Positions 18,107 through 26,500 of a stretch of DNA of 33,725 nucleotides are shown here, piece by piece. Both the position numbers and the translations under genes were made by a program. The first letter of the stretch is position 1. Each line of letters starts with the position of its first letter. The notes under the pieces are model-generated. The model searched no databases, was not told where the DNA came from, and saw nothing but the letters and a program-made list of their open reading frames with translations. Source of the stretch: a virus; the IMG/VR virus record IMGVR_UViG_3300025141_014966, positions 1-33,725 of that record. One strand, written 5' to 3'.

Positions 18107-18916
18107 TTAAAATTCTGTTGCCCTTGACATCTTCGATAGCTGACCTAAGTGACGAGTGAGGAATCTCCTTTGCTCGTCGTCGAGTTTCTCCGCGTCGGGC
18201 CACTGACTAACAATACTTTCAGGATCTAGCCGCGGCTCCCCGGGGCCCGGAGGTTGTAGCTTCCGGGCGGCGTCCTCGAGCTCTCTCTGAAACCTTTTAA
18301 CGAGACGCCCCTTCCATCCGGGCAAGTTAAACTCAGTTAGGGGCTCTTCAGACTTTTTTTTTTTATCTTGGAGAGCTTCCTGCACTATTCTCTTGGCAAC
18401 GCGTTTCGTAATCTTATCAATCATTTCTTGTAGCTCTGGCGCGGGCTCATCCGCGGGTGCATCACCCAGCTCGGCTTCCATCTCCATAGGCTCTTCGACG
18501 GGCTCTTCTTCGACGTCGTCCTCTTGATCAACTTCAACTTCATCTCCAAGAACGTCCTCTAGCGCTACCTCTAGCGCGGCAAGAAAATCATCAACACTTA
18601 CTTCGCGACCACCGCCAACATCTTCAAGCGGCTCATCGAGCGGATCTTCAAGGCCTGGTTCGTCAAGGCCTGGTTCGTCGAGGCCGGGCTCGTCGAGGCC
18701 GGGCTCTTCCAGAGGGAGTTCCTCTTCTCCGGGGAGTTGCTCTTCTAAACGAGAATTTTGGTCTTCATGTCCGTACCCTGCGGCGCCTTCTCTTTTGCCG
18801 CGGCCATGGCTTTCGCCGAGACCATCAACAAAGCCAGCCGAAAGTGGCTCTAAATTAGCAAGTTTCATGAATTGACGAACTTGAACCTCGGTAAGTAGAT
18901 TTTCTTTTTTACTCAT
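18107..18916 (-). CDS. acidic repeat protein, possible head scaffold or core (269 aa)
   Basis: The N-terminus (L-L-T-E-V-Q-V-R-Q-F-M-K-L-A-N-L-E-P-L) resembles, from memory, start motifs of virion proteins in marine myoviruses. Residues 60-155 are extremely acidic and Pro-rich with repeats of G-L-D-E-P. Residues 160-190 are a basic helix (I-T-K-R-V-A-K-R-I-V-Q-E-A-L), and a C-terminal helical domain ends with S-K-M-S-R-A-T-E-F. The acidic middle with helical ends suits a prohead core or scaffold, but this is inference. AGGAGAAT precedes the ATG. Confidence 0.75.
   Translation of the reverse strand: MSKKENLLTEVQVRQFMKLANLEPLSAGFVDGLGESHGRGKREGAAGYGHEDQNSRLEEQLPGEEELPLEEPGLDEPGLDEPGLDEPGLEDPLDEPLEDVGGGREVSVDDFLAALEVALEDVLGDEVEVDQEDDVEEEPVEEPMEMEAELGDAPADEPAPELQEMIDKITKRVAKRIVQEALQDKKKKSEEPLTEFNLPGWKGRLVKRFQRELEDAARKLQPPGPGEPRLDPESIVSQWPDAEKLDDEQRRFLTRHLGQLSKMSRATEF
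18651..18710 (-). repeat. 15-bp tandem repeat, four copies
   Basis: Four 15-bp units (plus strand AGGCC[TG]GG[TC]TC[GT]TC[AGC]) encode the Gly-Leu-Asp-Glu-Pro repeat in the acidic protein. Copies 1-2 and 3-4 differ from each other mainly at third positions. Confidence 0.85.
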
Positions 18917-18957
18917 TATAATATTCTCCTAAAACGAACAAGTGTTGCTACATTTAA

Positions 18958-19197
18958 TTAGTATCTATCAAACATAACGACGCTTTTTATTTTATTCAAA
19001 GTATCGTCAACTATCTGTTTTGCCCTCACTATACTTATGTGGTGTCGGGCTGCCACTTCTTTTAACGTCATGGGTCCGTGTCTATGAACCGCAATGAGGG
19101 TGCAATTATGGTCTTCCGGATAGTCGATCCACATTCGACACTCTTCTTCCGTACAACACTTTTCTCTTAACATACAACGTTTGGAACATTCTCTCAT
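18958..19197 (-). CDS. zinc-knuckle plus sigma region 4-like DNA-binding protein (79 aa)
   Basis: A Cys cluster at residues 4, 8, 14, 15 and 20 (C-S-K-R-C, C-C-T-E-E-E-C) suggests a metal site. Residues 30-72 (C-T-L-I-A-V-H-R-H-G-P-M-T-L-K-E-V-A, then H-H-I-S-I-V-R-A-K-Q-I) read like the helix-turn-helix of sigma-70 region 4. There is no region 2, so it is not a full sigma factor; it may act as an adaptor or late-transcription factor. It is the second gene of a two-gene regulatory pair, joined by an ATGA overlap. Confidence 0.78.
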   Translation of the reverse strand: MRECSKRCMLREKCCTEEECRMWIDYPEDHNCTLIAVHRHGPMTLKEVAARHHISIVRAKQIVDDTLNKIKSVVMFDRY

Positions 19198-19514
19198 AAC
19201 TCTGGTATCTCCTCTTCTATTAAATCAAATATGTTTTCTACATCTTCTTCTGTAATCCCCAGCTTTTTCATTAAATCTTTTCCACTTTCTCTTAGTCTCG
19301 CCGACTTTTTTATATTAGCTTTGGATTGTAATTTTTGATCTCCTTTATAAAAATCTAAAAACTCCATAAATTTATCATTCTTTTCTAAGTAAGAAATGAC
19401 ACAGGCTCTAAAAAATTCACTCTGTGTTTTAAAACCATCGTAGTGCATTCTTATTTTCAAATCCTCGTGTAACCGCGGGTGAAGAAAAAAACTCACAGTT
19501 GAATTGTTTTTCAT
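19194..19514 (-). CDS. ribbon-helix-helix-like regulator (106 aa)
   Basis: Residues 5-48 match the Arc/MetJ-type plan: a beta strand (T-V-S-F-F-L), a helix, a turn and a second helix (K-T-Q-S-E-F-F-R-A-C-V-I-S-Y-L). The rest is Lys-rich followed by an acidic helix (E-E-D-V-E-N-I-F-D-L-I-E-E-E). It probably binds DNA as a dimer; its targets are unknown. It overlaps the genes on both sides by 4 nt. Confidence 0.75.
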   Translation of the reverse strand: MKNNSTVSFFLHPRLHEDLKIRMHYDGFKTQSEFFRACVISYLEKNDKFMEFLDFYKGDQKLQSKANIKKSARLRESGKDLMKKLGITEEDVENIFDLIEEEIPEL

Positions 19515-20554
19515 CGACTCAGTATGTGGGTTGAGCTTTCCGCCTGACCCGCTGTTGATTGAACAATAAACTGTGCTTTTTCTTGCAACTCCTTAATAGA
19601 TCGCGCGCCTGAATATGACAGGCCGCTTCGAATCCCTCTCCTAATCTCTTTTAATACTTCAGATACTGGACCTCGGCAGGGAACAACGGTAGAGATGCCT
19701 TCAAGAGACGCGGTCTTCCCGTGCCAATCTATCTGTGCATCTTTGCTAGCCATTCCTCGATAAGTCTTAAACTTTCCTTTTTTTGTTTCCAAAATTTCTC
19801 CAGGGCACTCATCGGTACCAGCGAGAAGTGATCCAACCATCACGAAATCAGCGCCACACGCTAGCGCTTTAACGATATCTCCGGAATTTTTGATGCCACC
19901 GTCGGCTATTACTTTAACGTTGGCGAAGCGACCTCCTTGCTTAGCCACGCGTGTGGCTATAATCGACTCCAAGGTGGGAATTCCATGTCCAGTTTGAATT
20001 CTTGTACTACAAATGCTGCCGCCACCAATTCCAACACGTACGCTGTCTGCTCCCCAATTGGCCAAATCAACGAACCCCTCAAGGGTGGCAACATTTCCAG
20101 CCATTATATGAACTTTATTTCCGAAAGTCTGTCGAAGCTTATGAAGAGCGTTTTTCACGTGAAGATGATGGCCGTGGGCTACGTCGATACAAAGAATACG
20201 CACGCCAGCATCATACAGTGCCCTTGCTCGGTCTAAATAATCTCCAGCTGCCCCAGTGGCTGCAGCCGCATTAGCGCCACGCCCGACTATAACTGCATCA
20301 GCTAGTGACGCCTGTTCCTCTATGGTGTTATATCTGTGAATTATTGCGAAGGCGCCCTCCTTCCACATTGTTACACCCATCTCTACTTCGGTTATAGTAT
20401 CCATTGGGCTACCGATAATAGGAAGAGAAAACTGAACTGTAGCATACGGGCCCGGTAGCGTGCTCGTGATATTAATCTCTGATCGACTTTTGATATCTGA
20501 ATATTGTGGCGCCAAAAGTATATCGCCGTATGATAGTGCTTCTTTACTTTGCAT
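19511..20554 (-). CDS. IMP dehydrogenase/GMP reductase family enzyme, no CBS domains (347 aa)
   Basis: A single TIM-barrel enzyme: D-I-L-L-A-P at 11-16, the [11 protein letters not shown] loop with catalytic Cys182, and V-I-A-D-G-G-I. The Y-R-G-M-A-S motif is followed by a short flap that lacks the Arg-Tyr of IMP dehydrogenase, and T-G-H-G-I-P after the Cys loop is closer to GMP reductase, while the C-terminal S-G-A-R-S-I-K-E-L is closer to IMP dehydrogenase. I favour GMP reductase (GMP to IMP, NADPH), but either reaction is possible. It shares an operon with adenylosuccinate synthetase, which consumes IMP. Confidence 0.9.
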   Translation of the reverse strand: MQSKEALSYGDILLAPQYSDIKSRSEINITSTLPGPYATVQFSLPIIGSPMDTITEVEMGVTMWKEGAFAIIHRYNTIEEQASLADAVIVGRGANAAAATGAAGDYLDRARALYDAGVRILCIDVAHGHHLHVKNALHKLRQTFGNKVHIMAGNVATLEGFVDLANWGADSVRVGIGGGSICSTRIQTGHGIPTLESIIATRVAKQGGRFANVKVIADGGIKNSGDIVKALACGADFVMVGSLLAGTDECPGEILETKKGKFKTYRGMASKDAQIDWHGKTASLEGISTVVPCRGPVSEVLKEIRRGIRSGLSYSGARSIKELQEKAQFIVQSTAGQAESSTHILSR

Positions 20555-20813
20555 TTTTTTCTTCCGTTAGTAATTGAACCTGTTCCCAGCATGATGGGCA
20601 GCTGAGACGTATGACTTTTCTTTCTTCAAACACAACAACATGCCATGTGTCTGCCATCTCTTTACTTTTCTTGTCAAATTTTGTACTGCACGTGCAGCAC
20701 TCTTCGGGTACGTCCAAAAACATACTCGTTCTTTTTTGAAGCTCTTCCTGCGTCTCTTTGCGCTCTCTCTTTCGCTTTGCGGTATCTATTTTTCGCAGCT
20801 TGGGACGACTCAT
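20544..20813 (-). CDS. zinc-ribbon protein (89 aa)
   Basis: A basic N-terminus (K-L-R-K-I-D-T-A-K-R-K-R-E-R-K-E), then E-E-C-C-T-C-S-T-K-F and L-S-C-P-S-C-W-E: two C-x2-C-type pairs about 30 residues apart with a strand-rich section between, a zinc-ribbon layout. It may bind nucleic acid or protein. Joined to its neighbours by 4-nt and 11-nt overlaps. Confidence 0.78.
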   Translation of the reverse strand: MSRPKLRKIDTAKRKRERKETQEELQKRTSMFLDVPEECCTCSTKFDKKSKEMADTWHVVVFEERKVIRLSCPSCWEQVQLLTEEKNAK

Positions 20814-21328
20814 GTGCGCTCCATTGGATAGAAGCTGGGCGCCAAAGCAACCGGGGGCCTATATAAAGTATTTGAATGAAACACTACGACGGCGGAGGGA
20901 AATGGTGCCGCGTTTTCTGACGTTCCAAACTTTAATCTGCCGCGAACTAGATGTACTTCTTTGGCTTTCATCACATAATCATGCCACCACTTGGTGTCTG
21001 TCCTAGATGGAACCAGCATCACGACTAGGGTATTGTGCTTTTTAGATTCCTCATATCCCTTCTTTAGCCACACACCGATGCCGCGGCCGTAGGGAGGATT
21101 AGCGAAAACGGTGTGACCCTTCCAGTCTTGTGCTAGACCATCCTCTTTCTTGGTGAAATATTTCTTACATTTGGTGTTGGCTTCTGTTGCACATGGATCT
21201 AAAGTAAATTCAAATTGCTCGTCAAGCTTATCAAAAAATGCTTGTGGCGTATCCCACTCGCCGCTCTCCGAACTAAATCCAACGGCGCCCTCTGACCTCT
21301 TCCATAGGCCTCCAGTTTCAACTTGCAT
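20810..21328 (-). CDS. phage DNA N6-adenine methyltransferase, Dam-like (172 aa)
   Basis: Start MQVETGGLWKRSEGAVGFSS; an upstream Met is less likely because this one gives an 11-nt overlap with dut. W-D-T-P-Q-A-F-F-D-K-L at 25-35, L-D-P-C-A-T near 44 (SAM site) and F-A-N-P-P-Y-G near 75 (the N-P-P-Y catalytic motif) match the phage Dam family. It methylates adenine in DNA, perhaps to protect the phage from restriction. No cognate endonuclease is adjacent. Confidence 0.92.
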   Translation of the reverse strand: MQVETGGLWKRSEGAVGFSSESGEWDTPQAFFDKLDEQFEFTLDPCATEANTKCKKYFTKKEDGLAQDWKGHTVFANPPYGRGIGVWLKKGYEESKKHNTLVVMLVPSRTDTKWWHDYVMKAKEVHLVRGRLKFGTSENAAPFPSAVVVFHSNTLYRPPVALAPSFYPMERT

Positions 21329-21782
21329 CAGTACTCCCCAATGCGCCGTCACCGCGCGCGCTTATCGTGACCGGATATTCATACAGTTCTCCATCTTCAT
21401 TTTCCCAAGCCTGAAACGAAACAACAGGTACCATCACAAGCTGGGCTATCTTTGTTCCCTTTTCAATCATTTGAGTGTCGTTTCCAACGTTGTGAAGATT
21501 AATAAACACTTCGCCGGCGTAGCCTGAGTCTATTACGCATGCGCCCACAATGAGATTCCGGTTCGCCGCAATGCTGGAGCGGTTCTTGACCTCTAACATA
21601 TATCCATGTGGTACTTCAAACCTCAATCCTGTTTGCAGTAGGGCGCCCTCGCCGGGCTCAATCCGGCGTGCCGAAGTAGAAAAGTCATCGGGACAATAAT
21701 ACACATCCAGGCCCGCATCACTCGGATGCCCCCTGGTTGGTTCAATTGCGTCCTTACGGACTCGGTGGTACTGTATAATCAT
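21318..21782 (-). CDS. dut: dUTP diphosphatase (154 aa)
   Basis: All five trimeric dUTPase motifs are present in order: S-D-A-G-L-D-V-Y (21-28), V-K-N-R-S-S-I-A (65-72), V-I-D-S-G-Y-A-G-E-V (83-92), K-G-T-K-I-A-Q-L-V (108-116) and A-R-G-D-G-A-L-G-S-T-D (142-152). It hydrolyses dUTP to dUMP, keeping uracil out of DNA and supplying dTMP synthesis. GGAGAAA precedes the ATG. It sits between the ClpP-like and Dam genes. Confidence 0.97.
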   Translation of the reverse strand: MIIQYHRVRKDAIEPTRGHPSDAGLDVYYCPDDFSTSARRIEPGEGALLQTGLRFEVPHGYMLEVKNRSSIAANRNLIVGACVIDSGYAGEVFINLHNVGNDTQMIEKGTKIAQLVMVPVVSFQAWENEDGELYEYPVTISARGDGALGSTDAS

Positions 21783-21790
21783 TTTTTCTC

Positions 21791-22393
21791 CTATTCAAAA
21801 TCAATGTTAACGTTAACTGTTATGTTAAACTTGGGTACTCGTATTTGGCTAGCTAGGTTGTGGCTCTTTGCCTCGGCAGCATCTAGAAACCAGTCAGCAT
21901 GGCCGCGGCCGTGGATAAGATCCAAAAAGTAATCATCTTTCTTACCACAGTTTCTGGCCATCATCTTATAAACTATTTGATTCAATCGTTCCGCTTCTGC
22001 CGCGTCTGCTTTAATTTCCTCCACCTTGCCCCATACGGATGTTGAAACATCATGTATCATTAAGGTAGCATCAGGATCCATAAACCTCATCCCATCGTCT
22101 CCAAAAGAAAACAGGATCGCTCCACAAGACATGGCCTTTCCCTCAATGATAGTGGCTACGGGGAGTTCTGCGTGCTTAATGGATGATATCATTGCCATTA
22201 GGCTGTAGACTTGACCACCGTATGAATCAACAATAACCGGGATAACTGATTGTCCCGTATTGTGGGCCGCCGATATCTGAGCGCCAAACTCTTTTGCAGC
22301 TTTGTTATTAAATTCGTTTACCCTCACGACCACCGGCGCCTTCCGAAGCTCTGGCTCCTTCAAAAGCGGGCTACATGTGATAGTGGTTTTCAT
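21791..22393 (-). CDS. clpP: ClpP-like serine protease, second copy (200 aa)
   Basis: V-D-S-Y-G-G-Q-V (oxyanion loop, 55-62), G-K-A-M-S-C-G-A-I-L-F with Ser89, L-M-I-H-D with His114 and H-A-D-W-F-L-D-A with Asp167 complete the ClpP triad. The C-terminus ends in alternating strands (F-N-I-T-V-N-V-N-I-D-F-E), unlike standard ClpP. It is clearly not a recent copy of the other ClpP-like gene, since the flanking residues differ. The start codon shares a base with the purA stop (TAATG). Placed among nucleotide genes, it may be made early. Confidence 0.92.
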   Translation of the reverse strand: MKTTITCSPLLKEPELRKAPVVVRVNEFNNKAAKEFGAQISAAHNTGQSVIPVIVDSYGGQVYSLMAMISSIKHAELPVATIIEGKAMSCGAILFSFGDDGMRFMDPDATLMIHDVSTSVWGKVEEIKADAAEAERLNQIVYKMMARNCGKKDDYFLDLIHGRGHADWFLDAAEAKSHNLASQIRVPKFNITVNVNIDFE

Positions 22394-23385
22394 TATATTC
22401 TCTCCGGATTATCTGAAAAATGAAGTTCCACCTGGGGAAGATAAAGTTCTAGATAATCTTTCCAGCTGTCTTCATTCTGCAGATGAATCTCAACGTTATT
22501 TTTGTTATCGAGTCTGAATGACCACCGATCAAGCTCTCGTAAAATATCTACCTTATTGATTACCAAGTCGGTTACTCCATTAATATTTATAGATTTCACT
22601 AGGAGGTTTAAATTGGTCCAGTTACACTGGCGGGGGCGGCCTGTGGTGGCGCCGAATTCTTTACCCGTTTCTTGTAGTTTGTCAAATATTTCACCTTTGC
22701 CGTGAAACTTCTTAGATCCTACGTAGGTTTCGTAGGCCTTTGCAACCCCCCATACGTTGCGGACCGCGGTGGCAGGAATGCCATTCAAGAGCGCTCCCGC
22801 TGTCGTACAGTGGCTTGAGGTAACATATGGGTAATCTCCCCAGTCGATGTCCAGTCCAAAGCCTTGTGCGCCCTCACAGAGGATCACAGCATGTGGATGT
22901 TCATGAAGTTCTTTATAAAGATCAACTACATAGTCCATGAGAGCCGGTACCATTTCTGCGCGAATACCCCTGCGTGCGTACTTATCTCGATAAGCCGGGC
23001 CGTTGCCGCGCTTGGTTGTACCTATGGTGCTCTCACTGGTTTCTTCGTCAAGGTGCTTGTCTGTAACAATATGTGCATTCTTTGCTATTCTTACTAGTTC
23101 ATTACAGGGAATCCCGTTCTCTTCCAGTGTTTCTATTTCCTTGAAAAATTGTTCTAGGTTAACCACACACCCTGCGCCGATAATAGATTTAACTCCAAAG
23201 AAAACACCGGCCGGAATATGATGGGTTACAAACTTCTTGCCCTCATGGTAAATGGTGTGGCCCGCATTACATCCGCCGTTGTAGCGAAGACAGTGTGTGT
23301 AAGCACCTTGGCGTAGTAAATGGTGGGTTATCTTTCCCTTGCCGCAGTCACCGTACTGTAAATCAACTACTATGTCTGCTATCAT
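22393..23385 (-). CDS. purA: adenylosuccinate synthetase, short archaeal/viral form (330 aa)
   Basis: The start is set at MIADIVVDLQYGDCGKGKIT because AAGGA precedes it and it overlaps the stop of the small basic gene by ATGA. G-D-C-G-K-G-K (12-18) keeps the catalytic Asp13 (bacterial G-D-E-G-K-G-K); N-A-G-H-T (40-44) keeps the catalytic His. I-G-T-T-K-R-G-N-G-P-A-Y, E-G-A-Q-G-F-G-L-D-I-D and G-A-T-T-G-R-P-R are also present. Length about 330 is that of archaeal PurA and viral PurZ, not the 430 of bacterial PurA. It converts IMP, Asp and GTP to adenylosuccinate. In PurZ the Asp is, as I recall, replaced by Ser, so retention of Asp points to PurA activity. Confidence 0.93.
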   Translation of the reverse strand: MIADIVVDLQYGDCGKGKITHHLLRQGAYTHCLRYNGGCNAGHTIYHEGKKFVTHHIPAGVFFGVKSIIGAGCVVNLEQFFKEIETLEENGIPCNELVRIAKNAHIVTDKHLDEETSESTIGTTKRGNGPAYRDKYARRGIRAEMVPALMDYVVDLYKELHEHPHAVILCEGAQGFGLDIDWGDYPYVTSSHCTTAGALLNGIPATAVRNVWGVAKAYETYVGSKKFHGKGEIFDKLQETGKEFGATTGRPRQCNWTNLNLLVKSININGVTDLVINKVDILRELDRWSFRLDNKNNVEIHLQNEDSWKDYLELYLPQVELHFSDNPERI

Positions 23386-23525
23386 TTTCCTTGCCCTCGA
23401 TACTTTTTCTTGTAGCACTTATTGCCTCCATGTGGGCCCGGTGTGCCGCGTTTAGTAAATTTGCTGTTACCAATACTTGTCTTCTTTTTGCGAGTGATTC
23501 CTTTTTCGCCTTCTCTTCTGGCCAT
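23382..23525 (-). CDS. small highly basic protein (47 aa)
   Basis: MARREGEKGITRKKKTSIGN, then S-K-F-T-K-R-G-T-P-G-P-H-G-G-N-K-C-Y-K-K-K-Y-R-G-Q-G-K. About one third Lys/Arg, similar in feel to a ribosomal-type or DNA-binding tail. AGGAGAG 5 nt before the ATG and the ATGA overlap with purA support it as a real gene. Function unknown. It is preceded 120-150 nt upstream by a perfect promoter inside dnaE. Confidence 0.72.
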   Translation of the reverse strand: MARREGEKGITRKKKTSIGNSKFTKRGTPGPHGGNKCYKKKYRGQGK

Positions 23526-23533
23526 TTTCTCTC

Positions 23534-26500
23534 CTATCCTAGTAGCTTCATGTTTCTTCTAATCGATCTTGTGCTAAATCCCCATTGTTCATTATAATCC
23601 AGCCGCGCCATGTAGGGTCGATTAACAAATACTCGATCTTTACCTGGCATTATACCCCAGCATCTAATCTTTGTCAAGGCAGAGTTGCCATCGATTACAG
23701 TGATAATTAAATAAGGTTTACCATTCTTTGTCTTCCGCTCAACAACTTCGCGAGGAATGAACCAGACCAGTCCCAACTCCCGGTCGTACTCCGAGATTGG
23801 AGGAACATACAGTTCATCCAGGCGATTTTGAATTCTATGATCCACCACCAAATCCATGGGAAATATCCCCGTAAGGCTTACTGTATTCTCAATCTCTTCT
23901 TCGTGAGAAAAATTACCCTCCGGCTCGTATGTTTCTATGTTTTCGTTAAACTTCTTCTTGTTCTTGGGCCTGTCAACCGCAACTGACGACCAAAAATGTT
24001 TGCGCCCCGAAAAACGATCGTCTATTAAACTATCCATCGCCCCACTACGTACCAACACATCCAGTGCCTTCTTATTGAACTTAGAGTATACCACATCTGG
24101 ATGGAAAATAGCATCCTCAATTGTTTCAAATGGACGATTTTTAAGTACCTGCTCAATGGCTGCGTCTCCGAGCCCCTTCAAAGAAGAGAGCGGCTGCACT
24201 AGTGTCATACTGTCGACAGCATCGATTTCCCACACATTCCCTGAAGCATTAATGTCTGCCTTCTCGATATTAAATCCGTAGCTCTTCGCAATATTGATTG
24301 CCTTCTCTTTTCGGGACTCAGGCTCTTTGTCAAGAAAAGCCGCCATCCATTCGGATGGATAATAATTGAGCAGCCACGCGCACTGGAATGAAATAATAGA
24401 ATAAGAAACTGCGTGAGACTTATTAAAGCCGTACCCGGAGAAATACTCAAACGTTTTCCACAGTCTGTCTGCCTCCGAAATACGTAGGCCCTTCTCTTGA
24501 CAGCCCTCAACAAATTTTGCATAAAGCTTATTCTTAACTTCGCTCTCCTTGCCGGTTCCTTTCTTCGTTAGGACTTTGCGCAGCATGTTTCCTTCGTCCA
24601 AACTAAGGTTCTTGCCCAGCTTATGAGCAAGCAACGCAATCTGCTCCTGGAAAATTAAGAAGCCGAATGTTTCTTTTGTTTCTGCCTCAACAATATCGTG
24701 AATGTGTTCGATATCATCTGGATTATTCTTGGCGTCCACGTATTGCTCATGAACGTTAGCCGAGAGTGGGCCCGGACGATAAATAGAAGTGATGGCTGCG
24801 AGGTCGATCAGGCTTTCAGGCTGAGCCCTCTTGCAAAAGCTTTGTGCAGGCTGTTCCGTAAACTGAAAGATGCCTGCCCAGTTTCCCTTTTGAAAAATAT
24901 TCTCGTATACTTCCTGATCATTAAAATCTATCTTGTCTGGGTGCAGATACTTACTATAAAAATCTTTGACATCTTTAAACGTAGGCTCTGTAATATTGTA
25001 ATGTCGCCGCAGCACATGGCGAACACAACCATCAATCATGCGAAGGGTTGAGAGTCCAAGTAAATCGAACTTGATAAACCCGAGCGGCTCTAAGTGGCGT
25101 ACATGTTGTCCTTCGGCCCATGGTGCCTGACGAACGCCACCGGAGTTAATCAGTGGCATTCTCTCGTCCAAGTTCTCAGCCACTAGAACGCCGCCGGCGT
25201 GTCGAGAGCAAGAACGCACCTGACCGACTAGCGCTTCGACGTGTGTCTTAACATTCGGGTACTTTATTAGGAAGCCGCGCAAGGATGGACTAAATTCCAT
25301 GACCTCTTTCCACGTGGGATTGTAGACGCCGGCCTTAATATCATGCTTGCGCTTGGCGTCAGGAGTGGCCTCTCTTACCATAATACTCGTAACCTTATTG
25401 ACTTCTATAAACGGAATGTCGTAAAACTTGCTGATATCCTTCAAAAGAGATCTTAGCTGAAGCGTATTCCAATTGGAAATTGGCACAACGGTGTTCTCTC
25501 CCCACTCTTCGGCGAGGCGTTCTTTGAGTTCCATCGGTTCCGACACATCAAAGTCGATGTCAGGGTAATCTGTGGCATCTCGACGCAGGAATCTCTCGAA
25601 GAGAAGTCCCCATCGAATAGGATCTACCTGTGTAATGTCTAGTACATAAGCGACGAGCGAGCCAGCGGCTGAGCCGCGGCCTGGGCCTGTTATCTGAACC
25701 TCATTAGCCTTGTCTACAATAGCTTTCATGGTCAAAAAATACTTGCTGAATCCTCGATCTTCAATTACGGCGAGTTCCATTTTTAACCGATCGGCGTACT
25801 CTGGATTCTCATGAAGATTCTTTGTCCGCAGGCTGTCAATTGCCAGCTTTTGAAGTGCGTCTTCTGCGGTCGCCCCTTCTGGCACTACGAAGTCAGGAAG
25901 TTTAATAGACGTGTCCGGTTGAAAATCCTCAATTCGGCTGAACGCGATGTGGTGAGTTTCTGTCAACGAATCCAACACCAGGTCATCATCGTATTCTACT
26001 CCACACAACTCTGAATATTTTTTGTACGACTCCCACATCTGATCACCATTTTTGGGGTATAGTTCGTAGCCAATGACGTCGATGTCTGCTGGTAGCTCAT
26101 TAGATAGATAGTCCGGTCGATTCTTACCGCCGAGCCAGCCGAGTCGTTTATAAAGCTCTCGATCCTTCCAGGCTGTTGGGTTTGGATAGTGACTGTCAGC
26201 AGTAGAAATCAACGTAATACCATACTCGTTTTTCATTTGGATGATATACTTATTTAATTCGTGCTGCTGAGGAACATTGTTCCACTGCAATTCTCCGTAC
26301 CAACGATCTCCAAAGATTTCTACCATATTCTCAGTGGTAGTACGCATCGCATTTAGAACTGCCTCTTCTCCTGCCTCGTGATTGCTCCAATAATCTCCGG
26401 CATATATGCCTCCCAAACACGCGCTGGAAGCGATTACTCCTTCGCTGTATTTCTCTAGCATTTCGTAATCAACACGGGGATAACGATAAAAGTTTTCTTG

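Noticed and set aside
18107-18916. Firm assignment as prohead core protein
   Set aside because: Acidic repeats and a helical end fit, but no capsid, protease-site or portal neighbour confirms it, so it is left as a possibility.
22393-23385. Calling the adenylosuccinate synthetase PurZ
   Set aside because: Length fits, but the catalytic Asp is kept and no DatZ, MazZ or DpoZ gene is seen in the window, so PurA is the safer name.
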